Shown here: piece by piece, positions 34,109 through 45,200 of the stretch | Layout: every line of letters starts with the position of its first letter | How positions within the stretch are numbered: position 1 is the stretch's first letter | Origin: Cylicocyclus nassatus | Lineage: Eukaryota > Nematoda > Chromadorea > Rhabditida > Strongylidae | NCBI GenBank assembly: GCA_958299035.1 | Contig: CATQJL010000316.1 | Location: 12,928,347 to 12,992,346, forward strand | Direction of reading: 5' to 3' | Length of the DNA: 64,000 nt | Notes under the pieces: model-generated | The model's database searches: none | What the model was told of the DNA's origin: nothing | Seen by the model: only the letters and a program-made list of their open reading frames with translations | Program-made: the position numbers and the translations under genes

Positions 34109-34571
34109 AAACTCAAAGTTTGTCTGTAAGTCGCTAAAGATATTTGTGTTTTATAGAAATCTTTCTGAGTGGACCGATTGAGCTGAAGTTTGCTCCCTTA
34201 TAAATAAGCCACGGCGCGGAACATAGGCTACTTTTCACGACAATTCGTTGGGTCCTTCTATCGATTTATTGATTTGTTTACGTACATGCGATAAAATGAA
34301 AGTTATATCATTCATTTCTCCAAGTTAAGTAGTAAGGGGCGGTAGAGATCATTTGCATTTTGCGGTGAGGAGGATGCGGTGTCACGAAGCGAGCCGGTCA
34401 AGAAGGACAAATTCACCACGGATACTGCACGTGTGCTGGAACTGACTTGGAGCTGAAGCAAGAGAGGAAGAGAAAATATGATCTGAAGGAGGTGGAGGAA
34501 TGGTAAGGACACTTGAAGCAGACGGGCCATTTTGGACCCTCGGCCCGGGCGGGACCGGGGACCGCAGCTAG
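34109..34571 (+). mobile_element. Interspersed repeat with Helitron-like 3' end, right copy
   Basis: Inverted counterpart of 28,141-29,165. It ends in GGCCCGGGCGGGACCGGGG, then ACCGCAGCTAG followed by T. The TIR element at 29,629-34,106 is inserted at its left end. Confidence 0.55.
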
Positions 34572-34749
34572 TGATATATAAAGCAAGAGGTCATTTGTCA
34601 TCGCCAAGCCTACTCATTCTTGTTATTCATTCGCGGATTTCGGTAGATATCCTCGCAGCCTCCAATGTTTTTCGTGCTGAGGTTTCAGTCTCCACGCTAA
34701 TATTGTGCACTTTACATTAAAACTATCACCATTACTATGTGCCTCTACT

Positions 34750-35090
34750 CTACGTTTTCCTAAAGGAGATGACATTATCCCGTATTTTATTGGCCAAATG
34801 TTCCTTTATTCTAGCACCTCATGTTCTTCCGGTCTCACCTACATATGCTGTTCCTTAGCTCAGGCATTCTAACTGGTAAACGACACGCTCCTTTGCAAAA
34901 CCACCTAGCCATCCGTACGGGCAGATGATGCAGTTTTCTGATATGCATCATCTGATCAACCGCTTTCTGAAACTATCGCTAGGAATGCTAACTAGCATTA
35001 CGACATTCTGCAACTGCGCTCGTTTTATGCATCGGATGGCCTATCAAAACTGACACAAAGGGGATGCAAAGAGGAAATCTGTTGTCGTTG
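34750..35090 (-). mobile_element. Penelope-like element fragment (GIY-YIG region)
   Basis: The minus strand reads ISENCIICPYGWLGGFAKE, then VVYQLEC, a frameshift, and AYVGETGRT followed by ARIKEHLANKIRDN. That is the same linker, Cys motif and GIY-YIG start as the relic at 1-759. Short and broken. Confidence 0.7.
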
Positions 35091-35109
35091 CTACGCGTGG
35101 TTTCGCTTA

Positions 35110-35170
35110 GGCCTCGGGCAGAGTTCACGCGATTTGATCGCCGCGATTCAATCGCTACAAGACACTAAAG
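35110..35170 (+). mobile_element. Half copy of Harbinger-like MITE family C
   Basis: GGCCTCGGGCAGAGTTCACG after a TTA, continuing through GATTTGATCGCCGCGATTC as in the 40,501 copy. The opposite TIR is missing. Confidence 0.65.
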
Positions 35171-35278
35171 GTAGTATGGTTCATTTTTAAAATCGTGACG
35201 ACGAGTTGACTGCGGTCTTCCGCACACAGAAGGATAAAACAGCCATACAAACAGACAACACCTCAACTCTAAGGGCCG

Positions 35279-35989
35279 CATGCACTAACATCCTCGCGGG
35301 GAGGGGATCGCAGCTTAAAAGAAAGCTTTATATTTTGAAACTCCAGATACCTGGATTTCACGTTGTGTACGTAACCGTAAGTATTCCTACTACCCTTCAC
35401 TATGAACATATTGAACAGGAGTGAGAAGCTGTACGAACCGCATTTTCCAGCTTTTGTATGATCCCTGACGATCCCCGGCGCTTTTCTTTGAAGTCATTTT
35501 TCTTTCTCCGAAGTTAACGAGAAGTTTCCAAAGTTGTGCAGATTATCTAACCCAACACTGCTTAGCATGTTGCTGATAAGAACAAGTGATGTATCGGAGT
35601 CATGAAATTTGCGATGAACCACAGGTAAAAATTTGAGGTTTACCGAAAAATTCGACTTTTCAAAAACTCATTTGTTCTCATCAGCAACATGCTTAGCACT
35701 GTTGTGTTAGATGTTCAGTACAGCTTTGGAAAGTCTTCGTTAACTTCGGAGAAAGAAAAATGACTTTAAAGAAAAGCGCCGGGGATCATCAGGGATCATA
35801 CAAAAGCTGGAAAATGCGGTTCGTACAGCTTCTCGCTCCTGTTCAATATGTTCACAGTGAAGGATAGTAGGAATACTTACGGATAGGTACACAACGTGAA
35901 ATCCAGGTATCTGGAGTTTCGAAATATAAAGCTTTCTTTTAAGCTGCGATCCCCTCCCCAGCGGGGAGGTTACTGCATGCGGCCCTAAG
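35279..35989. mobile_element. Palindromic element family B, copy 2 (711 bp)
   Basis: Same ends and internal landmarks as 9,152-9,867. The right half again contains GAAAGAAAAATGACTTTAAA and GCGCCGGGGATC in inverted order to the left half. No ORF with motifs. Confidence 0.85.
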
Positions 35990-36145
35990 CTCAGTCACTT
36001 CTAGTGCTTGGATAGTATCTCATGTAAGCAGAAAAACTGTTTGAGAAGAGATAGAAACCAGGAGTTGGGAATGCGTGCATGTTACGCGCGGTCGCGCCAT
36101 CGTCACGATTTTTCGAATGCCCTATACAGTAAGTTTGGACCCGCT

Positions 36146-36376
36146 TTAGGCGGAAATTGGACTGGCGGGAGTCCGCCTCGCAACAGCTCGCGCCGTTTCG
36201 CAGCTACAATATATCCTGTCGTGATGAGAACCCATGTCTGCGTCTCTCCAATCTCCTTAGTCTTTGCTCGGCAAAATGCGTGCTACTTTAAAAATTTTTT
36301 GGCGCTATGCGCTCGCGAAGCCTCCAAGATGCGCATGCGCTGCTCCACGTAGTATGTCTCGCCTAATCCGGGATGA
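36146..36376 (+). repeat. Dispersed repeat, inverse of 4,775-4,952
   Basis: Shares TTTAGGCGGAAATTG, GGCGGGAGTCCGC and TGCGCTGCTCCAC with the complement of the 4.8 kb copy. Confidence 0.55.
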
Positions 36377-36530
36377 AACCGACTGTACTTCGTCCAGCAC
36401 TCAGAAACGCCAAAAGCGCAAGCGCCCAGAAGCGCTCAGAAGTTGGTATGTGACTAGTTGACTACTTGGTATCTACGTGTTTTCATGCACTATTTTTTTA
36501 AATTTCCTGGTGCACCTTGAGTGTAATCTA

Positions 36531-36655
36531 ATCTATCTATCTATCTGATCTAATATAAAATATATATACTATATATATAAAGAATCGTTAGCTCAGTTCA
36601 AAAATCTTCCAATAGCGGGAAACCGCGGCGGTCCCGAAGCGAACGCTCTTCACTT
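36531..36655 (+). repeat. ATCT/AT microsatellite and interspersed repeat end
   Basis: ATCTATCTATCTATC followed by an AT run, then TATATAAAGAATCGTTAGC as in the repeat at 16,237. Confidence 0.6.
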
Positions 36656-36739
36656 TAGATTTACTGGCTCACTAGTAGAGATAAAAATAAGGAGATAAAG
36701 ATAAAGCACCCAACCAAGAAGCGCCAGAACTCCGACGTA

Positions 36740-37673
36740 CAGTATTTGGCCAACGTCCATCGGCCGAAAAATAAGATGCTCCAAACAAACAGAGTCTAAA
36801 CCTTGTTAAAAAGCTTTGTTTTCGCCGTATTTTCTTAGAAGTATATCAGAGATAATATCATGTTTATTTCTTATTTCTATATCCTCTCTTTTTTCTAAGA
36901 ACTTGAAAATCGCTTTCTAAGATAAATCTCTATGTAGTTGGAGTTACTTTTCAAGGCGGATCCAGGAATGATAAGTATTTTGCAAGGTAGCCCATCCCTG
37001 CATACTTGCGTTAGGTGAAAAGGTTATGAAAGGTATGCAGAAAAATGAATTTATAATAATCTGATACAAATAGATGTGAATTCCAGCTTTTGTGATCATG
37101 TTCGCAATAGCGAACTGAAAAAAAAATGGTCCCGATGTTTCCACTGCTACTACATCATGTAAAGGTAACAGAACTCCGAAGAAACACAGAAGAAAAAGAA
37201 AAGCGAAAACATGCATAACCTGCTAGATCAACTCTTTATTTTGAATCAAAACAAGTCAGGCTTTAAGGCAAAATAAACATTAAGTTCCATCAGTAAAACG
37301 CGAAAGCACTGAAGATAGTTGAAGCGACGAAAAATCAACAGTAGTATAAGACATTTCTTTCGGACAAAATTACGAACTTGGCTTCCCTGCAGTACAGGTG
37401 CAACTGTGCAAGAGAAGACTACTTCGAAAAAAATAATCATCATTTCTGAATTCGCCTTGCAAAACAACCCCAATTACATGAGATCCTCATGATTGTCAAT
37501 TTTGAAGTTTCTATAGAAAAGAGAGGATACTGAAATTAGAAAGAATTTTATGGTATTTTCATTTTGCTAGTACATCTAGAAAATATGGCTAAAACAAAGC
37601 ATTTTAAGAAGGTTTAGGCTCTGTTTGTTTGGAGCATCTTATTTTTCGGCCGATGGACGTTGGCCAAATACTG
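36740..37673. mobile_element. TA-flanked fold-back element, 934 bp
   Basis: TIR CAGTATTTGGCCAACGTCC with TA at both sides (36,738-36,739 and 37,674-37,675). Arms of about 180 bp flank a 580-bp AT-rich centre with two unremarkable ORFs (36,944-37,216 and 37,246-37,473, minus), neither transposase-like. Tc1/mariner-type MITE by ends. Confidence 0.85.
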
Positions 37674-37689
37674 TACGTCCAAACCCATA

Positions 37690-39373
37690 TACCCTCGATA
37701 TCATCCCATATCGTCTGCGTCCCAGCGAGGTTCCCATTAGGTACCACGTCATCCCGCTGCCTTTCGCACTTTTGAACGTGTTAACCTCGGGCACTTCCGT
37801 TGAAATCTCAGGAGAAACGTGTCAAAAAGAGCAAAAGGCAGCGTCGCACCACGTACGCACGCTGGTTCACATGGGAACCTCTCTAGGGCGCAGACGGTAT
37901 GTCCTCCCTCAACATGACGTGGATTACGAGGATTGATGAGGCGCCGTCTCCCCTCGGGCTCGCGGGCGGCGTGGCAGGAGTTCCCAAAGCCTAGCCGCTT
38001 TTCCTCGTAGGAGTACTTGACACCTCCAGAAATTCCTTGAAGGACATCACACCTTCTCAGGGTCAAAGGGCGGCTCCGCCCACCATTCCTCCCTCTAGGT
38101 GCCCTCATTTTAAAATGTTTACACGCACTGTGAGGCGTGCTTCACTGGATATGAGGATGAGAGAACTTAAATTGAGAAACAAAAAAAAATCTAGGTTTCG
38201 ATAGGTTTTAGATCCGTTAATAATTGCAGCTGAATCCCAGCATTTTGAATTATTTTTACTCATGTCTTCGATTAAAATGACGCTTCCTTGAAAACTTGTA
38301 ATCGCGCTTGAGTAAGTTTGTGAGGCATATCGTATTAATACAAATCAAGCAGAAGTTATGAGTATTCCAGTCACAGTATATAATATAACAGAGAACTAAG
38401 TCAATTTTAAAGCTCTAATCATCTAAGAATATAGCGAATTACCATAGATTGCAAACTTAGTGTCGTATTTGGAACTCTTAGCCAGCTCTTCGATTATGCG
38501 ACGAAGGTGGTATTGGTATTCTAGTAATCGATAGGAAGTACTACACTTGAATGTTTCTTTTCAATAATTTGGATTTTACTGATCATTAGAGGAATTAGCA
38601 AACTTATTCGGACGATGGCAGACAAAAGTAGAAAAGTATATGTGTTAAGATACTCTAACTGTTTGAGAAAGCGTTCAGTTGCTTATTCGGAATCTTTGAT
38701 ACACTACTTTGAAAATAGGTCCTTTTAATGTTGAGAAGGTAATTGGGTTCTCAAACTCCTGATGCTAAATTACTTCAATCAGATGGCTAGAATGTACAAT
38801 TGATCAACCAGGTCCTCCAATACTTCGAATGACCGGATTTTCTATCCAAAAAATTCTGTGCGATTTTTTCTTCTGAAAATAATGTTCAATTGCTCCTTTT
38901 TTAAAGGATGGCATAGCAGAAGTTTCCAAGCCGCCTCACTTGGGAAATGACAACTATGTCCCTCGTTTTTCTCCATTTCTCTCTCATTAGCTTAATACCT
39001 GAATCTATGGCTGCTTGCACACCTCACAATGAGACTAGTAATTGGGTGGAGCAATGGGCGGGGCTTGACCTCTGAGGCACGGAGGTGCTAGAATCCTCCA
39101 GGCTGTGAATGCTGGTGCGAGGATGGTGCGAGGAAAGGTGCTAGGAACTCCTGCACGCCCTCCGGGCTCGCGCCACGTTGCGAGCGCATCATTTGGCGCG
39201 ACGTGGCGCTCAACACAACGTGGCGCAGGCTTTTCCACGTTCTTCTTGTTGCCACATCACGCCGCAAATGCGCACGCAACGTGGCGCAAGCCCGAGGCGA
39301 GGCGGCGCCTCATCAAGCCACGTAATCCACGTCATGTTGAGGGAAGACATATGGGATGATATCGAGGGTAGGT
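37690..39373. mobile_element. Large fold-back element, about 1.7 kb
   Basis: Ends TACCCTCGATATCATCCCAT and complement. Inner arms 37,895-37,990 and 39,250-39,355 share CAACATGACGTGGATTACG. The right side holds degenerate GCGCAACGTGGCGC words. The AT-rich middle (38,105-38,930) has no exon I can support. The offset between outer and inner arms suggests an insertion of about 200 bp in the left arm. Confidence 0.7.
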
Positions 39374-40084
39374 ATGTAAAGAAATCTATTCTTCTTTTTC
39401 ATAAAAGCACTTACAATTTGTTCGGCGCTATTTAACGCGTGATTCATTGCCGAACGTCTTTGCATTATAATACGAAAGGGAAACAAGGCGAGTAAAGGTT
39501 CGTCACTCGCACAACATCGATTTTTGGACTTCATCCCTTGCTTTCTGATGTTTCCTTTCTGATGCATCCTTCTTTGCCTAGTGACGGGTTGAACAAACAC
39601 AACAGAATTCGACGAATCCAATGCTAAGGCGTGCATTCTGGTTTATTGTCCGTTTATATGGTCCTTCTACCGTAGTCCTACAGTAGGAATGGTTTTGAGC
39701 AAGGACTTTTTTGATTTTCCTGGTACCTCAAAATTTGACTGCTATGGGTTTCACTATAGATGTATTCTGATTCCTGTTCTTCAGATTGCGTAATAAAAAC
39801 TTAATGGGCATCAAAGGCCGAAACTTTGTTTGCCGGGGTGTTTGCGGTCTTCGCCGCAGTTACGGCCATGTTAATTTTTTGACCTTTCGCTGACACAAAA
39901 CCTGTTCTAGCCCGCCAAAGTTCCTGTTCGTGTCAACTTTCGACGTTGCATAATCTTTCACTTTGTCGTGGTTTTATCGCTATTTTGTATTTATGGGGTC
40001 TGAAGATATTATTGAGGTTGAAATTGCCATTTCTTGATGTGCTTTGTAAAAACTAAGCATCGATTTCAGTTTTTATTTACACAG

Positions 40085-41251
40085 GTGTATTGGAGGCCCG
40101 GTGGATTTGCCTACTCTGTTTCTCAGCAACTACTGATCAATAGCACGTTACAATGCGGTGAAGCGCCTGTAAGTTCCTGTTTTTTTTCGGTTCTTACCCG
40201 GCCAGTGCACGTTCTCATAGCTTGTCAATGCACAATTTTCTGAACATTAGTCATAGGTTTTATTGACTCCGAGTCTTAGGCTTCGTTGATGCGCTCTGCT
40301 TTCAGGGGAACCTATACTCGTTTGAAGAAGCGGAGCCGCATACGATCAGTTCAGCATGGATAAGGATGTGGCCAATTCTGTCCCGCTTCTCAAACGTGAG
40401 TTGAATCAGCTCGGGAATTTTTATTCGGCATATTTTTGAATCTTTTCATCTAAAGTTTTTCTTAAGTGACTGCTTGAGCATTTTACCAATGTCTTTGTTA
40501 GGCCTCGGGCAGAGTACGCGATTTGATCGTCGCGATTCAGTCGCTACAGACAAGTGTTACGAGTTACTGCCTGCCGATCTTCTTGCATTTCGGTGGATAG
40601 TTTTCCAACACGACCGATCGTGACCAACTATCACAACCGAAATACAGGAAGATCGGCATGCAGTGGACTCGTAACACTTGCCTTGTAGCGATTGTATCGC
40701 GACGATCAAATCGCTTGAACTCTGCCCGAGGCCTTAGGCAATAAAGCTTTCATGGAAGCTTTATCGCTCGTGCATGAATCTACGGAAGCTCTAATACTTT
40801 TTTACATCTTTTTTGCTTTTGTCAATATTTGCATGGTCGTCGTTTTCGATTTGAAGCAGCATTTTTGTTCTCATCGAAGCCTTAGAGTGTCTTTTGATTA
40901 GACGTCATCAAAGGTGTCGAATTGAATGTAGGACAACATTTGTGCAATGCTGCTCTCATACTCTTGGTGCTTGAAGCAGTTTTTTCTTCAAATATTCGCT
41001 TGGCAGCGCGCGACAGGGAATATCAAATTTCCTTAGTGCCAGCTAGGTAGAAGCATTGACGCTATTTGGCCATTTGGACTACAACAATTTGGATCATGTA
41101 CCTCTTACAAACTCGTCTTTGGGAATTATGTCATGCTGATCACTAAAATCATCACCCTCTCTCCTTCAGTAAGGCATTTAAGTATCTGCAGAGTATGGGG
41201 AAATTCAAAGATCTGTCTGAAACAGCCAGGGCTATTCGGCTTGTTGTTTAA
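40085..41251 (+). CDS. Possible 3' exons of an unrecognised gene
   Basis: Three open segments with good splice contexts are all in phase 0. First is 40,085-40,168 (acceptor TTTACACAG, donor GTAAGT), reading VYWRPGGFAYSVSQQLLINS. Second is 40,306-40,395 (acceptor GCTTTCAG, donor GTGAGT), reading GNLYSFEEAEPHTISSAW. Third is 41,192-41,251 (acceptor ATCTGCAG), reading SMGKFKDLSETARAIRLVV and then TAA. Each length is a multiple of three. The second intron contains the MITE at 40,501. No family is recognised and no convincing 5' exons were found, so the chain could be coincidental or have missing exons. Confidence 0.3.
40501..40733. mobile_element. Harbinger-like MITE family C, full copy (233 bp)
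   Basis: TIR GGCCTCGGGCAGAGTACGCG on the left and its close complement on the right, flanked by TTA (40,498-40,500 and 40,734-40,736). Palindromic throughout, with inner arms GTTACGAGTTACTGCCTGCC / complement. Confidence 0.85.
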
Positions 41252-42244
41252 ACGATAGTAAACTCGTTATGGGATTACGATACTTGTACGAAAATCTCAG
41301 TGTAATCCCACACGAGGCGTTGTCTTGAATCGATGGTGAAATGATGATGTTTGTGATCAGCATGGCAAGTATGTAACATGCTTTTTTGATCTAAGCAGAG
41401 TTTCAAGAAGGTCTATGGTTTTGATCTAGTAACCTTACCATAAAACCTCATAGAAAAACCCATTTTCCGAAAGAATCCTTTTCATTAGCATCTAAGTTTA
41501 TCTTGAAAATGTGAATGTTGAACCGTGGTTTTGGAGCTTTATGGCTCGAACAGCGTAACATCGATCGTGGAAAAGCGAAAGATTTATTCATGTTTCCGTC
41601 TGTTCTTGCCTTCATCGCAACGGCTTGTTGCTTCATCTCTTCTCTTATATCAAGATTTCTTCTCTTTAATCTTCCATATCAGTTTAAACCTCCAGCTGAG
41701 CCGACGTTAATTCGAAGTGTCAACATTTGTTACTCATTGAGCTGTCTGAGATAACATCATAATCGAACACAGATCTTTAATGCAAATACGGTACGATAGC
41801 GTTTTTTCTCAAACTGTCTTCATTGTACCGAGGCATTTTTTCAATTGCCTTCACACCAAGGCGATTTCTCTTGAATTGTCTTCATTGTATCATCAGTGTC
41901 ACTTCTGAATGAATTACCTCACTTTTTTGAGTAATCTCTCAAATTCGCATCTCGCTTCTCTCGCATCATTGATGAGTGTTTGTAAAAAAAACCGGTAGGC
42001 TCTTTTGCCTCGCATCCCATGCACATTCGTTTGATAAATAATTGCAATGCATCATTATATGCCCGCCTCTCTGCTGCGTATGTTTTCTCTCGGAGCTTGG
42101 CATCGATGTGATATTTGACGCTATCGCTATGATGCGCACGTCAAGGACATCTTGACTGGCGCTGAAAAAACCCCACCGCTTCTTTTGTTACACATTTGTT
42201 ATGTAGAGTGCGTACTGGCGTCTCTATAGCATCCGCCTATCAAC

Positions 42245-42254
42245 ATGGAAAAAG
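42245..42254 (+). other. Anoctamin exon 1: 10-nt coding micro-exon
   Basis: ATGGAAAAAG is followed by donor GTGAGG. Joined to the acceptor CAGTTTCAG ending at 43,971 it gives [12 protein letters not shown] in exact phase. The alternative is an unspliced start at 43,959 ([10 protein letters not shown]), which would leave the strong acceptor unused. Confidence 0.6.
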
Positions 42255-45200
42255 GTGAGGTTTTGATTTTTTTGCTATTGTTTGAAGTTTTAATTGACGT
42301 CGAGAGGATCAATATTTGATTGAGTTATTCGATTATTTTGTTTCTTCGTGCTGTTATTTGATTAACTGCATTCTTCTCCATCTACTTTTTAACTCAACAT
42401 AGGCCAGCATTCGCTTTCCCCAAAGACATTTAGCAAGTCCTGTGCAAACAGCAATGAATCTCAACACACACTCTTTCTAACCTCCACAATGTAAACAATG
42501 AGTGTGTTGGAATGTCGACTGAGATGTTTTTACAAGTTCTCCACTTCCACAGCGAATCGGTTGCTCAAAATTGAGTAAGCAATACTAGTTCTGTCATCTC
42601 AGCGCTTCCCTCGCTTTCTGTTACAAATTTTTTTCTGAGAGTCAGCCAAGTGACTGCTCAAGCTTCGCTTGTTACTCATTCTCGCACCATGTGAATCAGA
42701 AACGTCGTTGTGGTATGTAGCTCTTTCTGTGCAACTGCTGGGGAGCTTATCGCAAAAATAGCAATAATAACAGGAGTGAGTTTCCGGTTTTTCCGAGTGG
42801 CTGCGCAAAATCTGCAAAACATTGCAATTGGCATTGATCGCAGGTCATTAAAAACAGAGTCTCTGACGCACTTGTTAGGTAGAATTTATAAATTTGTGGT
42901 ATGAAATTATTTTTCACATTGACTTGGCAGCAGTTGGTGCCGCAATGCAATACAATGACTCACATACTTCCCACATTTTATTCACCTTTTTTCTGGAGGC
43001 GTCATTGTACGAAGCGCTCGCGTCCATCATCACAGCATATTTCATATTATTGTATTGGAATATTATATTTTTCACTAGATCTTCTCAAATTACTGAAACA
43101 TTTTCCGAAGTATTCAAATACAGTGAACTGATTTGTATTTTTACATAATATTTTAGTCTTTTTTGCTGTGATTTTTAGTCTGTTCTACCACATTTCCTTG
43201 ATATAACAAGTTTTAAAGATCATTTGAGTGATTGTGGTGGCTATTAAAGTCCAACGAACATACTTTTGCTTAGTTTATCCAGCTTAGCTGATGTAAATCT
43301 GTCACTTAGGTTTTTCGAGTGCGATTAATCGCTATCTTCATTCTATACAAGCACTGGCTTCTGATCTCAATAATGTAAAATCTGATTATCGAAAAAACAA
43401 CTCGGCCCCAGTAAACTGTAGCTGAAGTAATCGCAAAAAGCATTTAGTGCATTATTTTTACACCTTGAAGAGGGTTGAGGCCATCAATGTGATTTATTTC
43501 TTTGAGAGTGGGGTCTTTAGTGACGATTAGTCAGCAACATGCTTATATATGTATGTCTTTCCTTCATCTTCGCCGTCACAATCCAAGTGCGCCAAATGTT
43601 TCTGTTAGCAGTTTTCTGATTAGTATGTGTTTTAGGAACAGTGGTTGTAGGCGCAGTACAGGGAGTGATTTCTTTGTCGATAGATCATGTTGACATATAT
43701 GACCTTATTGTAATTTCTATCTTGTTGCTTTTTAATTTCATCTTTGCTCTCCGCTTGTACACAGATATTATTTTATTGTCTTTTGGAATTCTGAAATTTT
43801 GAATTCTTATTATTTGGCTTCCTTTTTTTTGATGTTACATTTTTGCTTATAGATGTCTATGGAACACACCAATATTAATTCCGCATTTCATAAATGTTGG
43901 AAATTCAACTTTGAAAATTGAAAATTTGATGTATTTTTCCATTCAACTTCATCAAAACATGACAGTTTCAGCGAAGACTGAAGACGACGTTGATTTGGCT
44001 AACGTCGTCGAAATGGGGCATGCTGGTGACGGCACTGTCATCATAGGCCCCTCCGATGTTCATCTTGATGACATGGAAAAAACCTACAGTGTGAGTTAAT
44101 AACTTCATGATTCATGGTGAAGCCATTTATGGACTCCTCCCTGCACGACGCTAGCATAACTGCTTTGATTTTTTTGATTGTATGTTTCAGCACCAGCCAA
44201 AAGAGATACAAGACTTCTTCGGGTTGGAATGGGACAAGAACTGCTACTTTTCAGATGGAAAGCGACAGGTTGGTTGGTATATAAAAAATATCGTTAGGCC
44301 TACATTTTGAGTCATATCAGATTATATCATTATTTATTGTTTGAGTACGTCATTACTTTTGAATTTATTTGTAGATCGACTATGTGTTAGCCTACGAAGA
44401 AGGTGTCGGTGGTGGCGATACTAGCGATTCTCCATCTTATGCTGAAGAAAATATAGATGAAGATGAAGACGAAGACTTGGATGTTGTATGCTCATAACGA
44501 AAATCATATTTTATTCTGTGAAGGTTTCACGTTACAAAAAAAATTTGCTTGTAGGACAAAACACAACAGTCTACCTTTAATAAGATAGAGAAGAAACTGA
44601 ATAGGCGATACTATTTCGAAACGAACTTGCAGAAGATGGGATTAGAGATTGAACGACGTATGATCTCACCTTTGGTAAGTTCTCTTATCTAGGCCTATTT
44701 TTCTTTTCCTTTTCGCGATATTTTCTGGTACACATTTTTCATTTCCATTTCCGACTTCTTATCTACATTTTAGAGACTCTTTTTCAACAGAAGTTTTGCA
44801 GAAGGATTTTTTTAATTTTTTGTTTCAGCTGGGTCGTACTCGATTTGTTCTTTTGCATGCACCGTTTCCTGTTCTGGAAAAGCAAGCGCAATTGCTCTGT
44901 GTGAAGCTTCCAGTTCAGCAAAGCGACGTTGATTTCCAGGTAATTTTTTTCTTTCAGAAATCTTGCACTCTAACTTTTGAGGTTCTTTTTCTCTTTTTGC
45001 CGTTAAATAGCTTTGAAAGTAAACTCTTCTCCCTTCCAGAAGGGAAGTGCTTATGGATTGATTTTTCCTTCTTATTCATTCCACTGCTCGTCGATATCTA
45101 TCAAAGCTATCTTTACAATTCATAGTAGCTTTTCTATGAGTAGTCATAGATACTAAAAAACAATCGTTTCTTTCCGTCTGGTTGTATAAAAATTTTTCTC

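Noticed and set aside
37749..38108. 119-codon minus ORF with NPRNPRHVEGGH
   Set aside because: The phrase recurs in the opposite arm at 39.3 kb as part of an inverted repeat; not a protein family.
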